This document shows, one piece after another, positions 10,000 to 22,416 of a stretch of 64,000 nucleotides of DNA; positions within the stretch are counted from its first letter, which is position 1; each line of letters starts with the position of its first letter. Under the pieces are notes generated by a model, which was not told the origin of the DNA, made no database searches, and worked only from the letters and a program-made list of their open reading frames with translations. Origin of the DNA: Codonopsis lanceolata (lineage: Eukaryota > Streptophyta > Magnoliopsida > Asterales > Campanulaceae); contig CM028383.1 in assembly GCA_013146195.2 (NCBI GenBank), forward strand, positions 16,887,642 through 16,951,641, in the 5' to 3' direction. The position numbers were made by a program, and so were the translations under genes.

Positions 10000-11760
10000 T
10001 AATATTTGTTCAATGTAAGATTGATCATATATATATTCTCAATTCCAAAATATTTTTTGTTTTTCAGAACTTTACTTTTTGAAAAATACTTTTACCATTT
10101 TAGTCTTATTTTTTTTACATACTTTCATTATGACTACATACGCAAGAGCATTAAAAAAACTATACATTATATTAATATTTATAATATAAATAATTAATTT
10201 TTTTAAACGATATGTCGGATCAAATAAGAAAATAATTGCTAATGATTTTATCAAATTACGACCTAAGAAAGAAAAAATGTTGATTCAAATTATCCCAAAA
10301 TGTATCAAATAGAGATGACCAAATAATAAAAGTGCAATCAGCACAAAACCAATTAATCCGCACAAATGTGAGTTAGATTGAATCGGTTAAAAAGCACTTG
10401 TGGGTAGATTGTGAATGATAAAGTCATAAATCCATAAGAATATTTGGTGATAAAGTACTCTCTAAATACGGCCACCCAATCCAATGTGCACCCGCGCGTA
10501 GCTATAAGTACAAGCTCATGTTTAATCATCAAGCTAAAATGTGCCCTCACCTAGAGGTGTAAATGGTTCAGGCTAGGTTAAAACATGAGCTAAACCACAT
10601 GTAATTGTCAAAATTCGAAACCAGAATTGATCTATCTAATGTTTGAAAAGGAACCAAACAAACCTTAATTGTTAGACTTGATTCAGTTTCACGGTTCAGT
10701 TAGATCGCTTTTTTTTTTTTAATAAACTAACTCTAAACATATGTCATAGAAGCCTCATAGACCAAACGTATAAGACATAAATCTTCACAATAACTGAAGT
10801 TTTTAAAAGAAAATTTTCCAAAAAAGAAGAAAATTATTATTTTGGATACCTTAATACACTAAACTAACCAAGTCAAATAAATCCAAACAAATCAAAATAA
10901 AAACTAGAGAGAGTTATTGCGAAGTTATTATTATTATTTTTTTACTAATTTAGTGATTGAAATGAAATATATATTATTAATGAAGGTTGAAAAAATTTAC
11001 TTTTTTAACCGTTTGTTTTGTTGAGAACAATTCATCTGAGATAACAAAATAATTGTTATTTTTTAAAATTTATATTTTTATCACTTTATCCTTTGTTTTT
11101 GTATGTATTTTATTTATGCCCACATGTTTTAAAGCATTAAATTTTTTTTTGCATATCACATCAATATTTATAAGACAATTAATTATCTTTTTTTAAACGA
11201 TATAACGAGTTAAAAGAGGATGATTATTTGAAAACGGATGTACCATTTGTTAAATTGATATGCTAATTATCTTATGTTATGCTAAGCATAAATAAATGAA
11301 TTACCATTGAAGTAAAATTGTGTTTCAAAAACAAAAACAAAAACACAAATAAGAACAAAACAAATAAAAAAAATGGAACGGGTAAGTAAGTGTTGGGTGC
11401 GTGGTGCAATGTATGTAAAGCATAAGATGTTAGATGTCTACAAGAAAACGATGATGCTCCTCTACACTTTATAGGACTAGTCAGTAGTCAGTAGTCACTA
11501 GTCACTAGTCAAACGGGTGGGGTTTGTGTGCACGGTGAGTTCATGTGCACTCTCCACCTATGACCCGACAATATCACGCCCACTCCTTTTCCCACGTGTC
11601 CTCGAATCTTCACCTCTTCAATATTCACTGCTCCACGTTGATCTACTTGTCCTCAATATTGTCTCACTCACGCGCTTCCCTTTTCACACTAACTTACTTG
11701 CCAAGTTGCCAATATTATTGAAATGTTTTATTTATTTAGATTAGATTCATTACTATAGTT
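10000..11760. other. Intergenic, further MITE relics
   Basis: Stowaway-like remnants lie at about 10040-10240 and 11030-11245. A TAGAGGTGTAAATGGTTCAGG terminus at about 10551 looks like one end of an undetermined DNA element. From 11500 to 11740 the sequence is C-rich and unique-looking, with a CCCACGTGTCC G-box-like site at about 11590. No gene is supported. Confidence 0.4.
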
Positions 11761-11774
11761 TCCATCTTAACATA

Positions 11775-12290
11775 GATGTTAATCGGTCTAGCCCTAACGG
11801 TTTCAGTCCAACTCTAACGGTTCCGGTTCAGAATAGGTCCGGTTTAATCGGTTTTCACTGTTGTCCGGTCAAAAACCTAACGGTTTCTGTCTGGCCCTGT
11901 CATTTTCGGTTCAAACCTGCGGTTTCCAGCTAATGATTAAATTTGTACGTTTTTTCCCAATTTTGAGGCTTGTACGCTTATTTTAGCGTATTATACGCGT
12001 CCCGTATATTATACTAACTATATTAAAGCTGTTAATCGGTCCAACCCTAACGGTTTTTGGTATTATACCCCTCCCGTATATTACTAACTATACTAAACCG
12101 TATGCAAGTCGGCTTCCGGTTCAACCCTAACAGTTTTCGGTTTGGCCCTAACGGTTTCGGTCCCTAATCGGTTGCGATTTAAACGGTCCGCTTTAAACAG
12201 TCTGCTAAAATTGCAAACCTAACCCTGAAAAACCCCGATTTAATAGGTTCAGACATGCGGTTCTCGGCCCTATTAACTCTCTACTTCTTA
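11775..12290. repeat. AACGGTTT-rich repeat block
   Basis: Short units such as CCCTAACGGTTT, GGTCCGGTTTAATCGG and TTTCGGTTCAA recur many times with irregular spacing. A related block is at 53730-53910, and the ends of the composite element at 19408 and 22908 are similar. This style is common in termini of plant DNA transposons, but I cannot assign a class. Confidence 0.5.
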
Positions 12291-13209
12291 ACATTTTTTT
12301 ATCAGAAAATTTTGCTTCCTTCAAGTCTATTGTCGTAAAAAATAATTAAACCTGAATAAATTGCATATCTTATATAATTATTTTTAATCCTAATTATGAT
12401 TCAACTTTTTAAAAAAATGAGTATTTTTTTTAACAAAAATTCTAATTTATGCCAAAGAAAACATAAGTTTCATTTAAAAACTTACTCAACTCACATTAAG
12501 ATTAATTGAAAAGGTCTTATTTTGGATAAAACTTCCAAAACACTTTAAGCTTTCTAACTCAAGAACTTGATTCCACGAAAAACGCTTTGAGCTTTTTCAT
12601 ATATATATTTTTTATTTTAATATAGGTGTGGATCGTGAGTCTTATCAAAATGTTCTTTGCACCATCTTAAGCACAAAATAATAGACTTAATTGTGCAAAC
12701 AATTCTATTAAAATAAATACGCCCGAATGTTATTGTTACTGTTATTGTAAGTAATGATAAATTAATGTGAATATATCATAAATATTCCTTTTCTTAATAT
12801 TAGAACACTATCTTTTCATCTCGTTACGCCATGTATTCCCTTCTTACCCGTACAGGTTACAAGTTAGTAGTAGTACTCCTACTACCTAGTACCTAATACG
12901 ATTGACAGCCTTTTAAAATAGCTATTGTGGTTGACTACCCGATGGAATAAATAACTTAGGTGCTAAAACTGTGTGTTTGGCTATACTTTTCATTTCATTT
13001 CATTTGATTAATTGGACCTCCTAATCCCATTTATGTTCAACAGCTAAATTATCGTTCATATGCCTCATAAAATTAACACTAGTTGCCAGCGATAATGATC
13101 GGTCAATTTTCTAAAAAGCTAGAAATATGTATGATTATGATTTAGAGTTATTTTACGATTCTATAATACGATACGTTACGAGTTGAACTTACTATTTAAA
13201 TAATCAATA
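12291..13209. other. Intergenic, nothing recognised
   Basis: AT-rich sequence with no ORF of interest and no clear repeat boundary. Confidence 0.4.
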
Positions 13210-13469
13210 CTTCCTTCGTTTTCAAATAATCGTCTTCTTTGATTCGACATATCACTTAAGAAAATAATAATTAGCTGTATTATAAATATTGATATAATTT
13301 GTGATTTTCTTTAATGTTCTTAAACATGTAGCCATAATAAAAGTAGATTGAAAAAAATAAGAATAAAATAGTAAAAGTATTATCCAAAAAAATGAAAGTT
13401 TGAAAAAAGATAATTATTTTCAAACGAATAAAAAATAAAAAAAGAACAATTATTTAGAAAAAGAGGGAG
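13210..13469. mobile_element. Stowaway MITE, about 260 bp, diverged
   Basis: It begins CTTCCTTCGTTTTCAAATAATCGTC after TA and ends GAAAAAGAGGGAG before TA. It is collinear with the 258-bp family in the orientation of copy 1, but clearly older. Confidence 0.75.
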
Positions 13470-14330
13470 TAGTATAGATTGAAAGAAAATACATGAGCCT
13501 ACTTAAAAAAAAAATCAATAAGCTAAATATCATCCTTATATTATTGATTCTTGATACTTAACCGAGTGATCATTTAACCTTGTAAATTTTAGAAATTTCA
13601 TTATCATCCTAACGCCGTATATGCCTTCGATCTGCTCAACACCTAAAGTATTTTCGCATATGTGCCTCTTAAAATTAACAGTACTTGCAAACGATAATGA
13701 CAGAACAATTCTCTAAAAAGTTAAAAATATTAACTATCCCACTGTGCTTTAAAGTTATTTTACGATTTTATAATATGATATGTCGTTAGCTAGTTGCACT
13801 TACTGATCATAATAACTAGGACTACTAATCAAAAGAAAATTTGCGATTTGCGAGCCTACTTTTAAAAAGCAATAAGCAAAATAAAAAATATCCCTTACTA
13901 ATTATTGACTCTTGATAGTTAACCAAGTGAAATTTCACTATCATGCTTCAATTAAAACGAGGGATGACTAAATCATACTCTTCTAATTACTATACTAGAA
14001 TTAAATTGCTAGCTTATACTATAATGTAATAAAGTATAAATTATAAATAGTTATAAATGTTAGTGTGGTGTAGGTGTAACCAAGCATGCCACATGACTAA
14101 TAGTGCAGACATTATGTGACCTCATAGACATTGACATGAACAAAAACTATCCCAAATCTATGGACCCGACACCCCCAATTAACATAATCATGTGTTGTTA
14201 GTCTCCTTAAACATCTTAACACGCAATCTTCCTTAATTGGTAAGTACCCGCCACGCTCTCCCTAATTTTCTTACTTCCATACATCCGTGACGGCGGAACA
14301 TATAAATATATTTTTATTTTTTAATTAAAT
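13470..14330. other. Upstream region of the CYP78A gene
   Basis: No gene and no intact element. A segment at about 13600-13800 repeats themes of 13020-13190 (CATATGCCTC-TAAAATTAACA, GATAATGA-GG-CAATT, TTATTTTACGATT-TATAATA). This points to a local duplication of roughly 150 bp. The last 300 bp probably contain promoter elements that I cannot name. Confidence 0.4.
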
Positions 14331-14332
14331 TA

Positions 14333-14365
<33 letters not shown>
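14331..14365. repeat. (ATT)n microsatellite in the CYP78A promoter
   Basis: About eleven ATT units lie about 200 bp upstream of the start codon. They could be polymorphic in length. Confidence 0.85.
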
Positions 14366-14366
<1 letters not shown>

Positions 14367-14477
14367 TTTCAATAAATAAAATTAGTTATTAGATTATTCA
14401 GAGGAGGTAGGACCGTAGTTCAGTTATACGGCCCTACTTCTCCATATAACGGTTCTTTTCTACTCCTCCTAGCTTCC

Positions 14478-14485
14478 TATATATA
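14478..14485 (+). promoter_or_regulatory. TATA box of the CYP78A gene
   Basis: TATATATA stands 84 bp upstream of the ATG. A start of transcription near 14510 would leave a 5' UTR of about 60 nt (ACACACAACCACAAGC). Inferred from position and sequence only. Confidence 0.6.
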
Positions 14486-14568
14486 CCCACTAATGTCTCC
14501 TCCAATTTACACACAACCACAAGCACAAGAACATACACTTGCAACTTTTTATCCTTTAGCTTCTCACT

Positions 14569-17032
14569 ATGAGAACTGATATAGAAAGCCTCTGGCTCTT
14601 TGCTCTTGCCTCCAAATGCAAATCTCTCCAATCCACCAACTTTTTCTCTTTCATTTCCATTGTTTCTCTAGCTTGGTTTATCATGGCTTTAATATATTGG
14701 GCTCACCCTGGTGGCCCTGCTTGGGGTAAGCATAAATGGAGAAGAGCTACAAGCTCAGTTCCCATGACCAAGCCCATACCTGGCCCAAAAGGGTTTCCTT
14801 TGCTAGGAAGCATGAACCTCATGGTTGGTCTAGCACACCACAAGATAGCAGCCATGGCCAAAGCTTGCCAAGCCAAAAGGCTAATGGCTTTTAGCCTTGG
14901 TGAAACTCGAGCTATCGTTACTTGTAACCCCGAAGTTGCCAAAGAAATCCTCAGCAGCTCGGTGTTTGCGGACCGTCCGGTCAAAGAGTCCGCCTACAGT
15001 TTGATGTTCAATAGGGCTATGGGGTTTGCGCCATACGGTGTTTACTGGCGGACCCTGCGTAAAATCTCGTCCACTCATCTCTTCTGTCCAAAACAAATCA
15101 AGTCGTCTGAGTCACAAAGGATGGAAATCTGTAATCAGATGGTTGAGATTCTTAGTAGAAAGAATGGGGGCTTTCGTGTTCGGGATGTACTAAAGCGTGC
15201 CTCGTTGAACAACATGATGTGTTCTATATTTGGACAGAAGTACGAGCTCGAGACTTACAACGCAGAAAACGAAGAATTAAGAGGGTTAGTTGAGGAAGGA
15301 TATGACCTGCTGGGAATATTAAACTGGTCTGACCATCTACCATGGTTGACTGAGTTTGATTTACAGAAAATCCGGTTCAGGTGCTTTAATCTAGTTCCAA
15401 AAGTGGACAAATTTGTTAGCCGGATTATAGACGAGCACAGAGCTCAAACCGGGCAGTCTGACGGCGGTTTCGTCGATGTTTTGCTGTCCCTTCAAGAAGC
15501 TGAGAAGTTGTCCGACTCCGATATGATCGCAGTTCTTTGGGTAAGCAAACACTCCCTTCACTTAGTAATCCCTCTCTCTCCCTCTCTGTTTTTCCTTTTC
15601 TAAATGTAGTAAATAAAAAAATATAAAAATTGTTACTGAAATATCCATATAGCTGAAAAGTGCATTTGTACGCTTAAGCTACTAGCTACATGTGGTTATA
15701 TTGAGAATTACACACACATACACCAAATCCATTCCTTATAACTGTATATGCTACCAAAATGTCTAGTACAGTACTATTATTTTTATTAATACAGCCACCA
15801 AAAACTTTTACTAGTACGGTACTATTATTTTTAATATTTATTTCATTGATCAATTCTCATTTGGCTTACAGTTTCAAAAAATATATCTGATTGAATTATT
15901 AATATTAGTTTAATGTGTAGTTTATTTTAAAATTCATGTATATGTGGATCATAATTAAAGTAAGATGAAAAAATAAAAGTAAAATGATAAAAATATTATC
16001 CTAAAAAAAGTTTAAAAAAGATAATTATTTTAGGGTGAGTAGAAAAATAATTTTGGGAAGGAGGAAATATAACTTTTAAATGGCTACGAAGATAAGTGAC
16101 ATAATAGCACAACTTTTATTATTATAAAATTCCTTCGCTTTTCAAACCTTTGCTTTATCCTCAATCACATCCAAATAAACTCAATCATGTTTCCTAGAAA
16201 TATTTAAGCTTTTGAATTGAAATTAGAATAACAATTCAAATCGGTTTTCCAATTTCAATTCCAAATTAAGAATCCAAACAAAGTCTCAATCTCTTGTTAC
16301 TTTAACAAAATTCTATCAATGTGATCCTCTTTTATATTCACTTTTATCATTTAAAATCTTATATAATTAATATGCTCATGTTTGTATTAACAGGAAATGA
16401 TATTCCGAGGAACAGATACGGTGGCGGTATTGATGGAATGGGTGCTAGCTAGGATGGTGATCCATCCAGATGTCCAATCAGCAGTCCAAAACGAGTTGGA
16501 CATGATCGTCGGGAAATCACGTGGGGTAACGGAATCTGATGTGACCAAAATGGTCTACCTACCGGCGGTGGTGAAAGAGGTACTCAGGCTACACCCACCG
16601 GGCCCACTGATGTCCTGGTCAAGACTGTCGATCACAGACACCACCGTCGATGGGTGTCACGTGCCGGCGGGGACCACGGCAATGGTCAATATGTGGGCGA
16701 TCACGCGGGACCCAGAGGTGTGGTCGGACCCACTTGAGTTCAAGCCGGAGAGGTTCCTGAACGAGACAGCAGGAGACGGGTTGGAGTTTTCAGTGATGGG
16801 GTCTGACTTGAGGTTAGCGCCTTTTGGGTCGGGCAGGAGGAGCTGCCCTGGGAAGACCTTGGGGTTGACTACAGTCAGCTACTGGGTGGCGTCGCTTTTA
16901 CACGAGTTTGAGTGGGGTGCTTTTGGTCAACAGGAGGGCGTTGACTTGTCGGAGGTGTTAAGGTTATCGTGTGAAATGGCTAATCCGCTCACTGTTACAG
17001 TCCAACCTAGGCGTCATGTTAATAAGATCTGA
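14569..17032 (+). CDS. CYP78A: Cytochrome P450, CYP78A family (two exons)
   Basis: Exon 1 is 14569-15540 (324 codons) and exon 2 is 16394-17032 (212 codons plus TGA), joined in phase 0 across a GT-AG intron, giving 536 residues, the usual length. Visible in order: N-terminal membrane anchor (about 25-44), proline hinge PGPKG (71-75), I-helix FRGTDT (328-333), K-helix KEVLR (385-389), PERF (442-445), and heme loop FGSGRRSCPG with Cys 475 as the iron ligand. The N-terminus and the GETRAIVTCNPEVAKE and FADRPVKESAYSLMF segments resemble the CYP78A6/A8/A9 subgroup more than KLUH/CYP78A5. The family is an ER-bound, plant-specific oxygenase group. It promotes organ and seed growth, probably by making a mobile signal; the substrate is unknown. 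No frameshifts; exon 2 is notably GC-rich. The subgroup assignment is by eye. Confidence 0.96.
15541..16393 (+). other. CYP78A intron (853 bp) with MITE relic
   Basis: The donor GTAAGC at 15541 and the acceptor TTAACAG at 16387-16393 restore the family-typical junction ...AVLW/EMIFRG. About 15890-16075 is a decayed Stowaway (GTTTAATGTGTAGTTT, CATAATTAAAGTAAGATG, AATAATTTTGGGAAGGAGG), related to the 258-bp MITEs. Confidence 0.85.
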
Positions 17033-17444
17033 TTGTGATTATATAATATATTAATATAGAAACAAGAAAAAGGCAAAAACTAAGGAAACAAGAAAAGAAA
17101 GGGTTTAGGCTGTTTGTTTTCTCGATTTTTTTTTTTTTTTTGCTTAATCCTGTTTAAGTTTGCTGTTAATTTGACTTCAATGTATATACATGGTAAAAGT
17201 AATACATAAGTTGTTATTTATAAATATAATTGCTTTTCTCTTTTTAGAAAGTTTATATTTATTTATATTAATTATTTAAAGTTTTGTTTTATTTTAACTA
17301 GTTAATTATAGTAATACATCGCGAGAGGCAAACGAAACATCATATCACATTAACAAGATAATGTGGTCGATAGTTTTATTTTATAATTTTTCAATTATAG
17401 GGCTTGACCCTCCTCAATATGAACTAAAATATTAGATCAAGAAA
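17033..17444. other. CYP78A 3' flank
   Basis: It contains a poly-T run (17129-17142) and A-rich sequence. TGTATATACATGG at 17181-17193 could serve as a far-upstream polyadenylation signal, but no AATAAA stands out. Confidence 0.35.
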
Positions 17445-17689
17445 TCTTCAATATATATATATATTGGTAACGGTAGATTTTTAAATTATTAACTTTTGTT
17501 TTAATTACTATTTTTCTCTTTAAAATCTCATTTTTAAATTATTAACTTTTGAGTTACAATTTCACAATTTCTATTTCTTATCTTTTCTGGTTATATTTCT
17601 TTTTCTCTCTTCCGTCTTCTACCTATTTTTTCTCTCTCATTACCACCATCTCCTCTCTTTTAATTATGTTTAAACATTTTTCTCTCTTT

Positions 17690-18480
17690 AAACATAAAAA
17701 ATAGTAATTAAAACAAAAATAATAGTTTCAGAGTCAAAAAAACAAAAATATAAGAGGTTAGTAAAATAAAAATAATTTATGGAACAAACCACTATAAAAA
17801 TAAAAGTTACAGAATAAACAAAACAAAAATAATTTAATGCGGATGTTAGTAAAATAAAATAATTTATTGAACAAAAGTTCAAAACAAATTCTTAAAAATA
17901 TATATATGTAAAAAAATATGTTAGTAAAATAAAAATATTTGATGGAACACAAATAATAGTTATAAAGTCAATAAAAGCAAAAAAAAATTTAAACTGATGT
18001 TACTAAAATAATAAAAATAATTTACGGAACAAAATTTAAAACAAATTCCTAAAAATAGCTATGTAAAAAAAGATTACTTAAATAAAAATATTTTATGGAA
18101 CAAAAATAATAGTTACTGAGTCAATAAAACAAAAATATTTTAAACCGATGTTAGTAAAATTATAAAATAAATTTATGGAACAAAAGTTTAAAACAAATTC
18201 TTCAAAATAGTTATGTAAAACAAAAATATGCTAGTAAAATAAAAATATTTGATGGAACAAAACAATATTATAGAGTCAAGAAAACAAAACAATTTAAATT
18301 GAGGTAAGCAAAATAATAATAAAAAATTACGGGACAAATTTTTTCCGTAAAACTAATTCTTAAAAATAAAACAAAAATAATAGTTATGAAGTCAATAAAA
18401 CAAAAAAAAATAATGGATGTTATTAAAATCAAAATAATTTACAAAACAAAAATAATAGTTAACAGTAAAAATAATTTTGT
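17690..18480. repeat. AT-rich tandem repeat, about 153-bp period
   Basis: A unit containing GAGTCAATAAAACAAAAA, GATGTTAGTAAAAT, TTTATGGAACAAAA and AACAAATTCTTAAAAATA recurs. The GAGTCA landmark is at 17731, 17965, 18118, 18273 and 18389. The two clearest intervals are 153 and 155 bp; the others are distorted by indels. It lies inside the Helitron-like element. Confidence 0.65.
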
Positions 18481-19243
18481 TATTTTTATTTTAGTTTATT
18501 TTCTTCTCAGAAATTTCTTTATTTATAAAATACAAATATAATTTAATAAGCGTAATCATTGAAAAGGAAGAACTTGTTTGAGTTCAGATTCTATTTGCAG
18601 ATGGAAAAAATTCAAGTTTGTTCGAAGAAATTCATTATACAGAGATTTTGAATAGTATAAAGTGCTCGGGGTTGTCAGACCATGAATTAACACTTAAAAC
18701 TAGTGTTCCAGTAATGCTTTTGAGAAACATTGAGCATGCTGCATGTAGTGCAATGGAACAAGACTAATTATCATAAATCTTGGGGATCACAGTATTGAAA
18801 CAAGATTTTTGAAAGGAAGCTATGTTAGAGAAAAATATTTTTATTCTAAGATTGTCATTAACTCTTTCCGATTTAAGACTGTCTTTCAAGTTACAGAGAA
18901 GACAATTTACATTGCTGTTATCATATGCAATAACAATTAACAAGTGTCAAAGTTAATTATTGCATGTAGGTCTCTTTTTGGAAAAAAAAATCAGTATTTT
19001 GTCATGGACAGTTATATGTCGTAGTTTCTAAAGTAACAAATTATTTTAGTTTGAATATATTGATATGTGGTGAAGATGAAAAACCAACTAATAAGATAAC
19101 AAATGTTGTGTATAAGGAAATTTTTTAGAATCTATAATGATTAGTGATATAATTATGAGTAATTGTTAATAAATTGATCCTCTTTATTTTGTTTATGTAC
19201 GATTTAGTTGGCGTGCATTTAACGCACGTGTTAAAAAAACTAA
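18481..19243. other. Right part of the Helitron-like element
   Basis: Non-repetitive AT-rich sequence (18540-19200) with no ORF and no protein resemblance. It could be captured host sequence carried by the element, but I cannot identify a source. Confidence 0.3.
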
Positions 19244-19654
19244 TTCTAACAAAAATAAACGGCACAATCAAATGGAGCCTTTGGTTTTAAAGGAGCAAAA
19301 CCTCTCTATATTGGCATCCTTTATTGATTTGTGATTCATTGGATCAAGCTCATTAATGTATTAAAACTTTCTATATCATTAGATAGACCAAATAAAAAGC
19401 ATGAAGATTATGGGTGTAAATCGGAACCACTGAACCACTGAACGGAACCAAATCGAACCAAACCACGGTTTCGGTTCAAAAAATTGGAAAACCACCCGGT
19501 TCAGTTCGGTACACGGTTTTTTGTCTCGAACCAAACCAAACCAACCTATATTTTTATTTATTTATTATATAATATATTTTATATTACATTTGTTTATTTT
19601 GAACATTTGGATCATCTTATATGCATAATTCATGCCTTTGATTTAGTCATTATA

Positions 19655-19668
19655 TATATGTATGTATG

Positions 19669-19716
<48 letters not shown>
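19655..19716. repeat. (TA)n tract
   Basis: ATATATGTATGTATGTATG followed by about 20 TA units. It directly precedes the CTAG end of a Helitron-like element. Confidence 0.9.
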
Positions 19717-19720
<4 letters not shown>

Positions 19721-19721
<1 letters not shown>

Positions 19722-21849
19722 TAGTACTTTTGCCCGTGCCGATGGCACGACGCTAGTTTGAAAATTTATCAATAAATGAAGCAGATATTGTAGAAATGAA
19801 CAACTAAAAATATTATTTTCTTAAAAAAAAATTGACTTTCAAACGGGGTCTCTTTGCCCAGAACGGAGGGATTAATTAATAATTTGTATACGAAATTGTG
19901 GGCCGGACAAAACGGGCCGGACAAAAATTGAATTGATAAAGTTAATTACGATAACAGTTAAAAAGAAAAAAATAAATATTTCAAATTACAAAACTTACGT
20001 TTTTTTTATTTTTTACTTTAATTTGTATACGAAATTACAGGTCGGAAAAAAATTAAATTGATTAAGTTAATTACGATAACAATTAAAAAGAAAAAAAATA
20101 CAAATACAAATTTTCGTAATCATAAAATTGTAAAACTGTAAAATCGTAATATCTCAGTAAAAGAGTAACTAATTTTTGTAAATAATTGTAAAATCGTAAA
20201 ATATTAACTGTAAAATATTAAATGTAAAATAATAACTGTAAATCATCTTGTAAACCGTAATATCTCAATAATTTTCGCAGTAATAAAATAGGGATGAAAA
20301 AAACATGATAAAAACGGTTGAAATTGTGAGATTAAACGTGACAGAGAGACATTATTTATATTTCATATATATCAATATTACATTGGAATGAATGCCCGTA
20401 CATAATTTTTCGTTTAAAAATTTGACATTCATCAACTTTTTAAAAACTATAATGAAAATTCTTTTAAAAAAATTGAGAGACATTATTTGGAAATTGGTGT
20501 TGCAAAATAATGTTTTATTCAATAGCCATAGAATCTTGATAAAACAGTAAATTGATTAATTTGTATACGAAATTGCAGGTAAAAAAAACGGACCGGATAA
20601 AAAGATTACGATAACAGTTAAAAGGAAAAAAAATATTTCAATTAATTTGTATACGAAATTACGGATCGAAAAAAAATTAAATTGATTAAGTTAATTATGA
20701 TAACATAAAACTGTAAAAGTGTAAAATCGTAAAACAGTAAACTGTCATTCGCACATGTGAGACCTGAGGGAAATAAAAGCCGTTGGATCATTGTAAAACA
20801 GTGAATCCTGACCCCTTTTTATCTCAAGTGAATTGTAAACATACAAGACTGAGATATATTATATTTTAGATATTTTAGATACAATTTTAGGGCGAAAATA
20901 AGTCACTGCCCTTCATGTACCCGCCGCAATTATTCCAATCATATTTGCCACCCCTTGCAGAAAACCGACCCAAGTCCCTTTTCTCAACCATAAACAAAAT
21001 AAACCCCTACCGATGGCACGACGTCAATTTGAAAATTTATTAATAAATGAAGCAGATACTGTGGAAATGAACTACTAAAAATATTATTTTCTTAAAAAAA
21101 TTGACTTTCAAACGGGACTTCTTTGCCTGGAACAGAGGGATTAATTAAAAATTTGATATTTAAATTACTAGGACAAAACGGGCCGACAAAAATATACTGT
21201 GGAAATGAACTACTAAATATATTATTTTTCTTAAAAAAATTGACTTTCAAACGGGTCCTCTTTGTCCGGAATAGAGAGATTAATTAAAAGTTTGTATACG
21301 AAATTACGGCCGGACAAAAATTAAATTGCTTAAGTTAATTACGATAACAGTTAAAAAAATTCAAATTACAAAACTTACGTTTTTTTTAAAATTTTTAAAA
21401 TTTGTATATGAAATTATGGGTAGGAAAAAAATTTAATTGATTAAGTTAATTACGATAACAATTAAAAAGAAAAAAAATACAAATACAAACTTTTGCAATC
21501 ATAAAACTGTAAAACTATAAAAACGTAAAATATTAACTGTAAAACCGTAAAATATCAGTAAAAGAGTAAATGTAAAATAATAATGTAGCAATTATTAAAT
21601 AGAGACCTATTTAAAATCAGTTATATGAGATAAAAACAGTTTAGATGAGATTTATATATGAGATAAAAACAGTTTAGATTAGATTATGAATCTTCTTGAC
21701 AGTCCTGATTCAGGGGGACACATGTGCCAGACGAAATAAATTACAGCCGTTTGATATAAGTATAAATATGTAATCTCAGCCGTTTGATATAAAGTAAAAT
21801 AATCAATCTCAGCCATTCTTTATGAGACTGAGCAGTATTGTATAATAGA
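19721..21849 (-). mobile_element. Helitron-like DNA on the minus strand, two partial copies
   Basis: Read on the minus strand, the end at 19721 is a hairpin CGTGCC-AT-CGGCACG, ten bases, then CTAG and T, the Helitron 3' layout. The other end reads TCTATTATACAATACTG preceded by A (21849). The segment after the hairpin (CGATGGCACGACG, then TTTGAAAATTTAT-AATAAATGAAGCAGATA) recurs at 21011-21065, and the CCGTT(T/G)GAT segments near 20785 and 21745 also pair. So the block is probably two copies, about 19721-20880 and 21000-21849. No coding sequence. Confidence 0.5.
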
Positions 21850-21880
21850 TATATATATAGATATATATATATATATATAT

Positions 21881-21970
<90 letters not shown>
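21850..21970. repeat. (TA)n tract, about 120 bp
   Basis: Almost pure TA dinucleotide with a few G interruptions at the left. It separates the Helitron-like block from the Tat LTR. An ORF reading YIYIYI across it is an artefact. Confidence 0.95.
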
Positions 21971-21972
<2 letters not shown>

Positions 21973-22400
21973 AAATTTAACTGGCACTGGGCTTGAATAT
22001 TCAGATATCTAGCTTTCAATTCTATCTGTGTCTTCGAGGACCCAAACCTGTAAAACAAGCAAGAGAAACCGTGAACTGAGCAGGGGCTTACCCTATAAAT
22101 GCTTTCAGACATGGCAATTATCAAACACTCAATTGAGTAAGTAATTTGACAGAGTTTCAGCATGTGTATAAGTGAATATACCTTCCCTCTCCATATTGAG
22201 AGACTTATATAGCCAGCCAAAAAGGGTTGGAAACTACTCATTGAATGTTAGAGCGTGTAAAGCGGGCACATTCATGGCCACATCCGTAATGTGGGGGCGG
22301 GTTTTCCGGTAATAACTGCTCACGTTCAAGACAACCGTTACTATGCTACCGAGCAGTGTGTGCATGCTCGCCTTGGCCTCCCTGCCTGCTCGTTGTGCCC
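21971..22400 (-). mobile_element. Tat-type Gypsy 3' LTR fragment
   Basis: On the minus strand it carries a TATA-like GCTATATAAGTC (about 22205-22216), AAACTCTGTCAAATT, and CCCCTGCTCAGTTCACGG. These align with the LTR at 49119-49804. It is preceded by a purine-rich tract, so it is a 3' LTR. Its end is lost in the (TA)n tract. GCGAGCA and GAGCAGG motifs recur within it. Confidence 0.55.
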
Positions 22401-22401
22401 T

Positions 22402-22416
22402 TGGCCCCCAATCCAC
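22402..22416 (-). other. Polypurine tract before the Tat LTR fragment
   Basis: On the minus strand GGATTGGGGGCCAAG resembles GGAGTTGGGGGC in front of the LTR at 49119. The sequence 22417-22575 would then be the 3' internal end of the same element. Confidence 0.5.

Larger units (their letters stand above)
17445..19243 (+). mobile_element. Helitron-like element, non-autonomous
   Basis: The right end has the Helitron 3' layout: a hairpin CGTGC-ATTTAAC-GCACG (about 19212-19228), an 11-nt spacer, then CTAA (19240-19243) followed by T. A candidate 5' end TCTTCAATATATATATATAT starts at 17445 after A, so the insertion is between A and T. There is no Rep/helicase coding sequence. The 3' end is fairly convincing; the 5' end is a best guess. 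Confidence 0.5.

Noticed and set aside
21741..22241. 166-codon minus-strand ORF with IYIYIY
   Set aside because: It is a translation of the (TA)n tract joined to LTR sequence.
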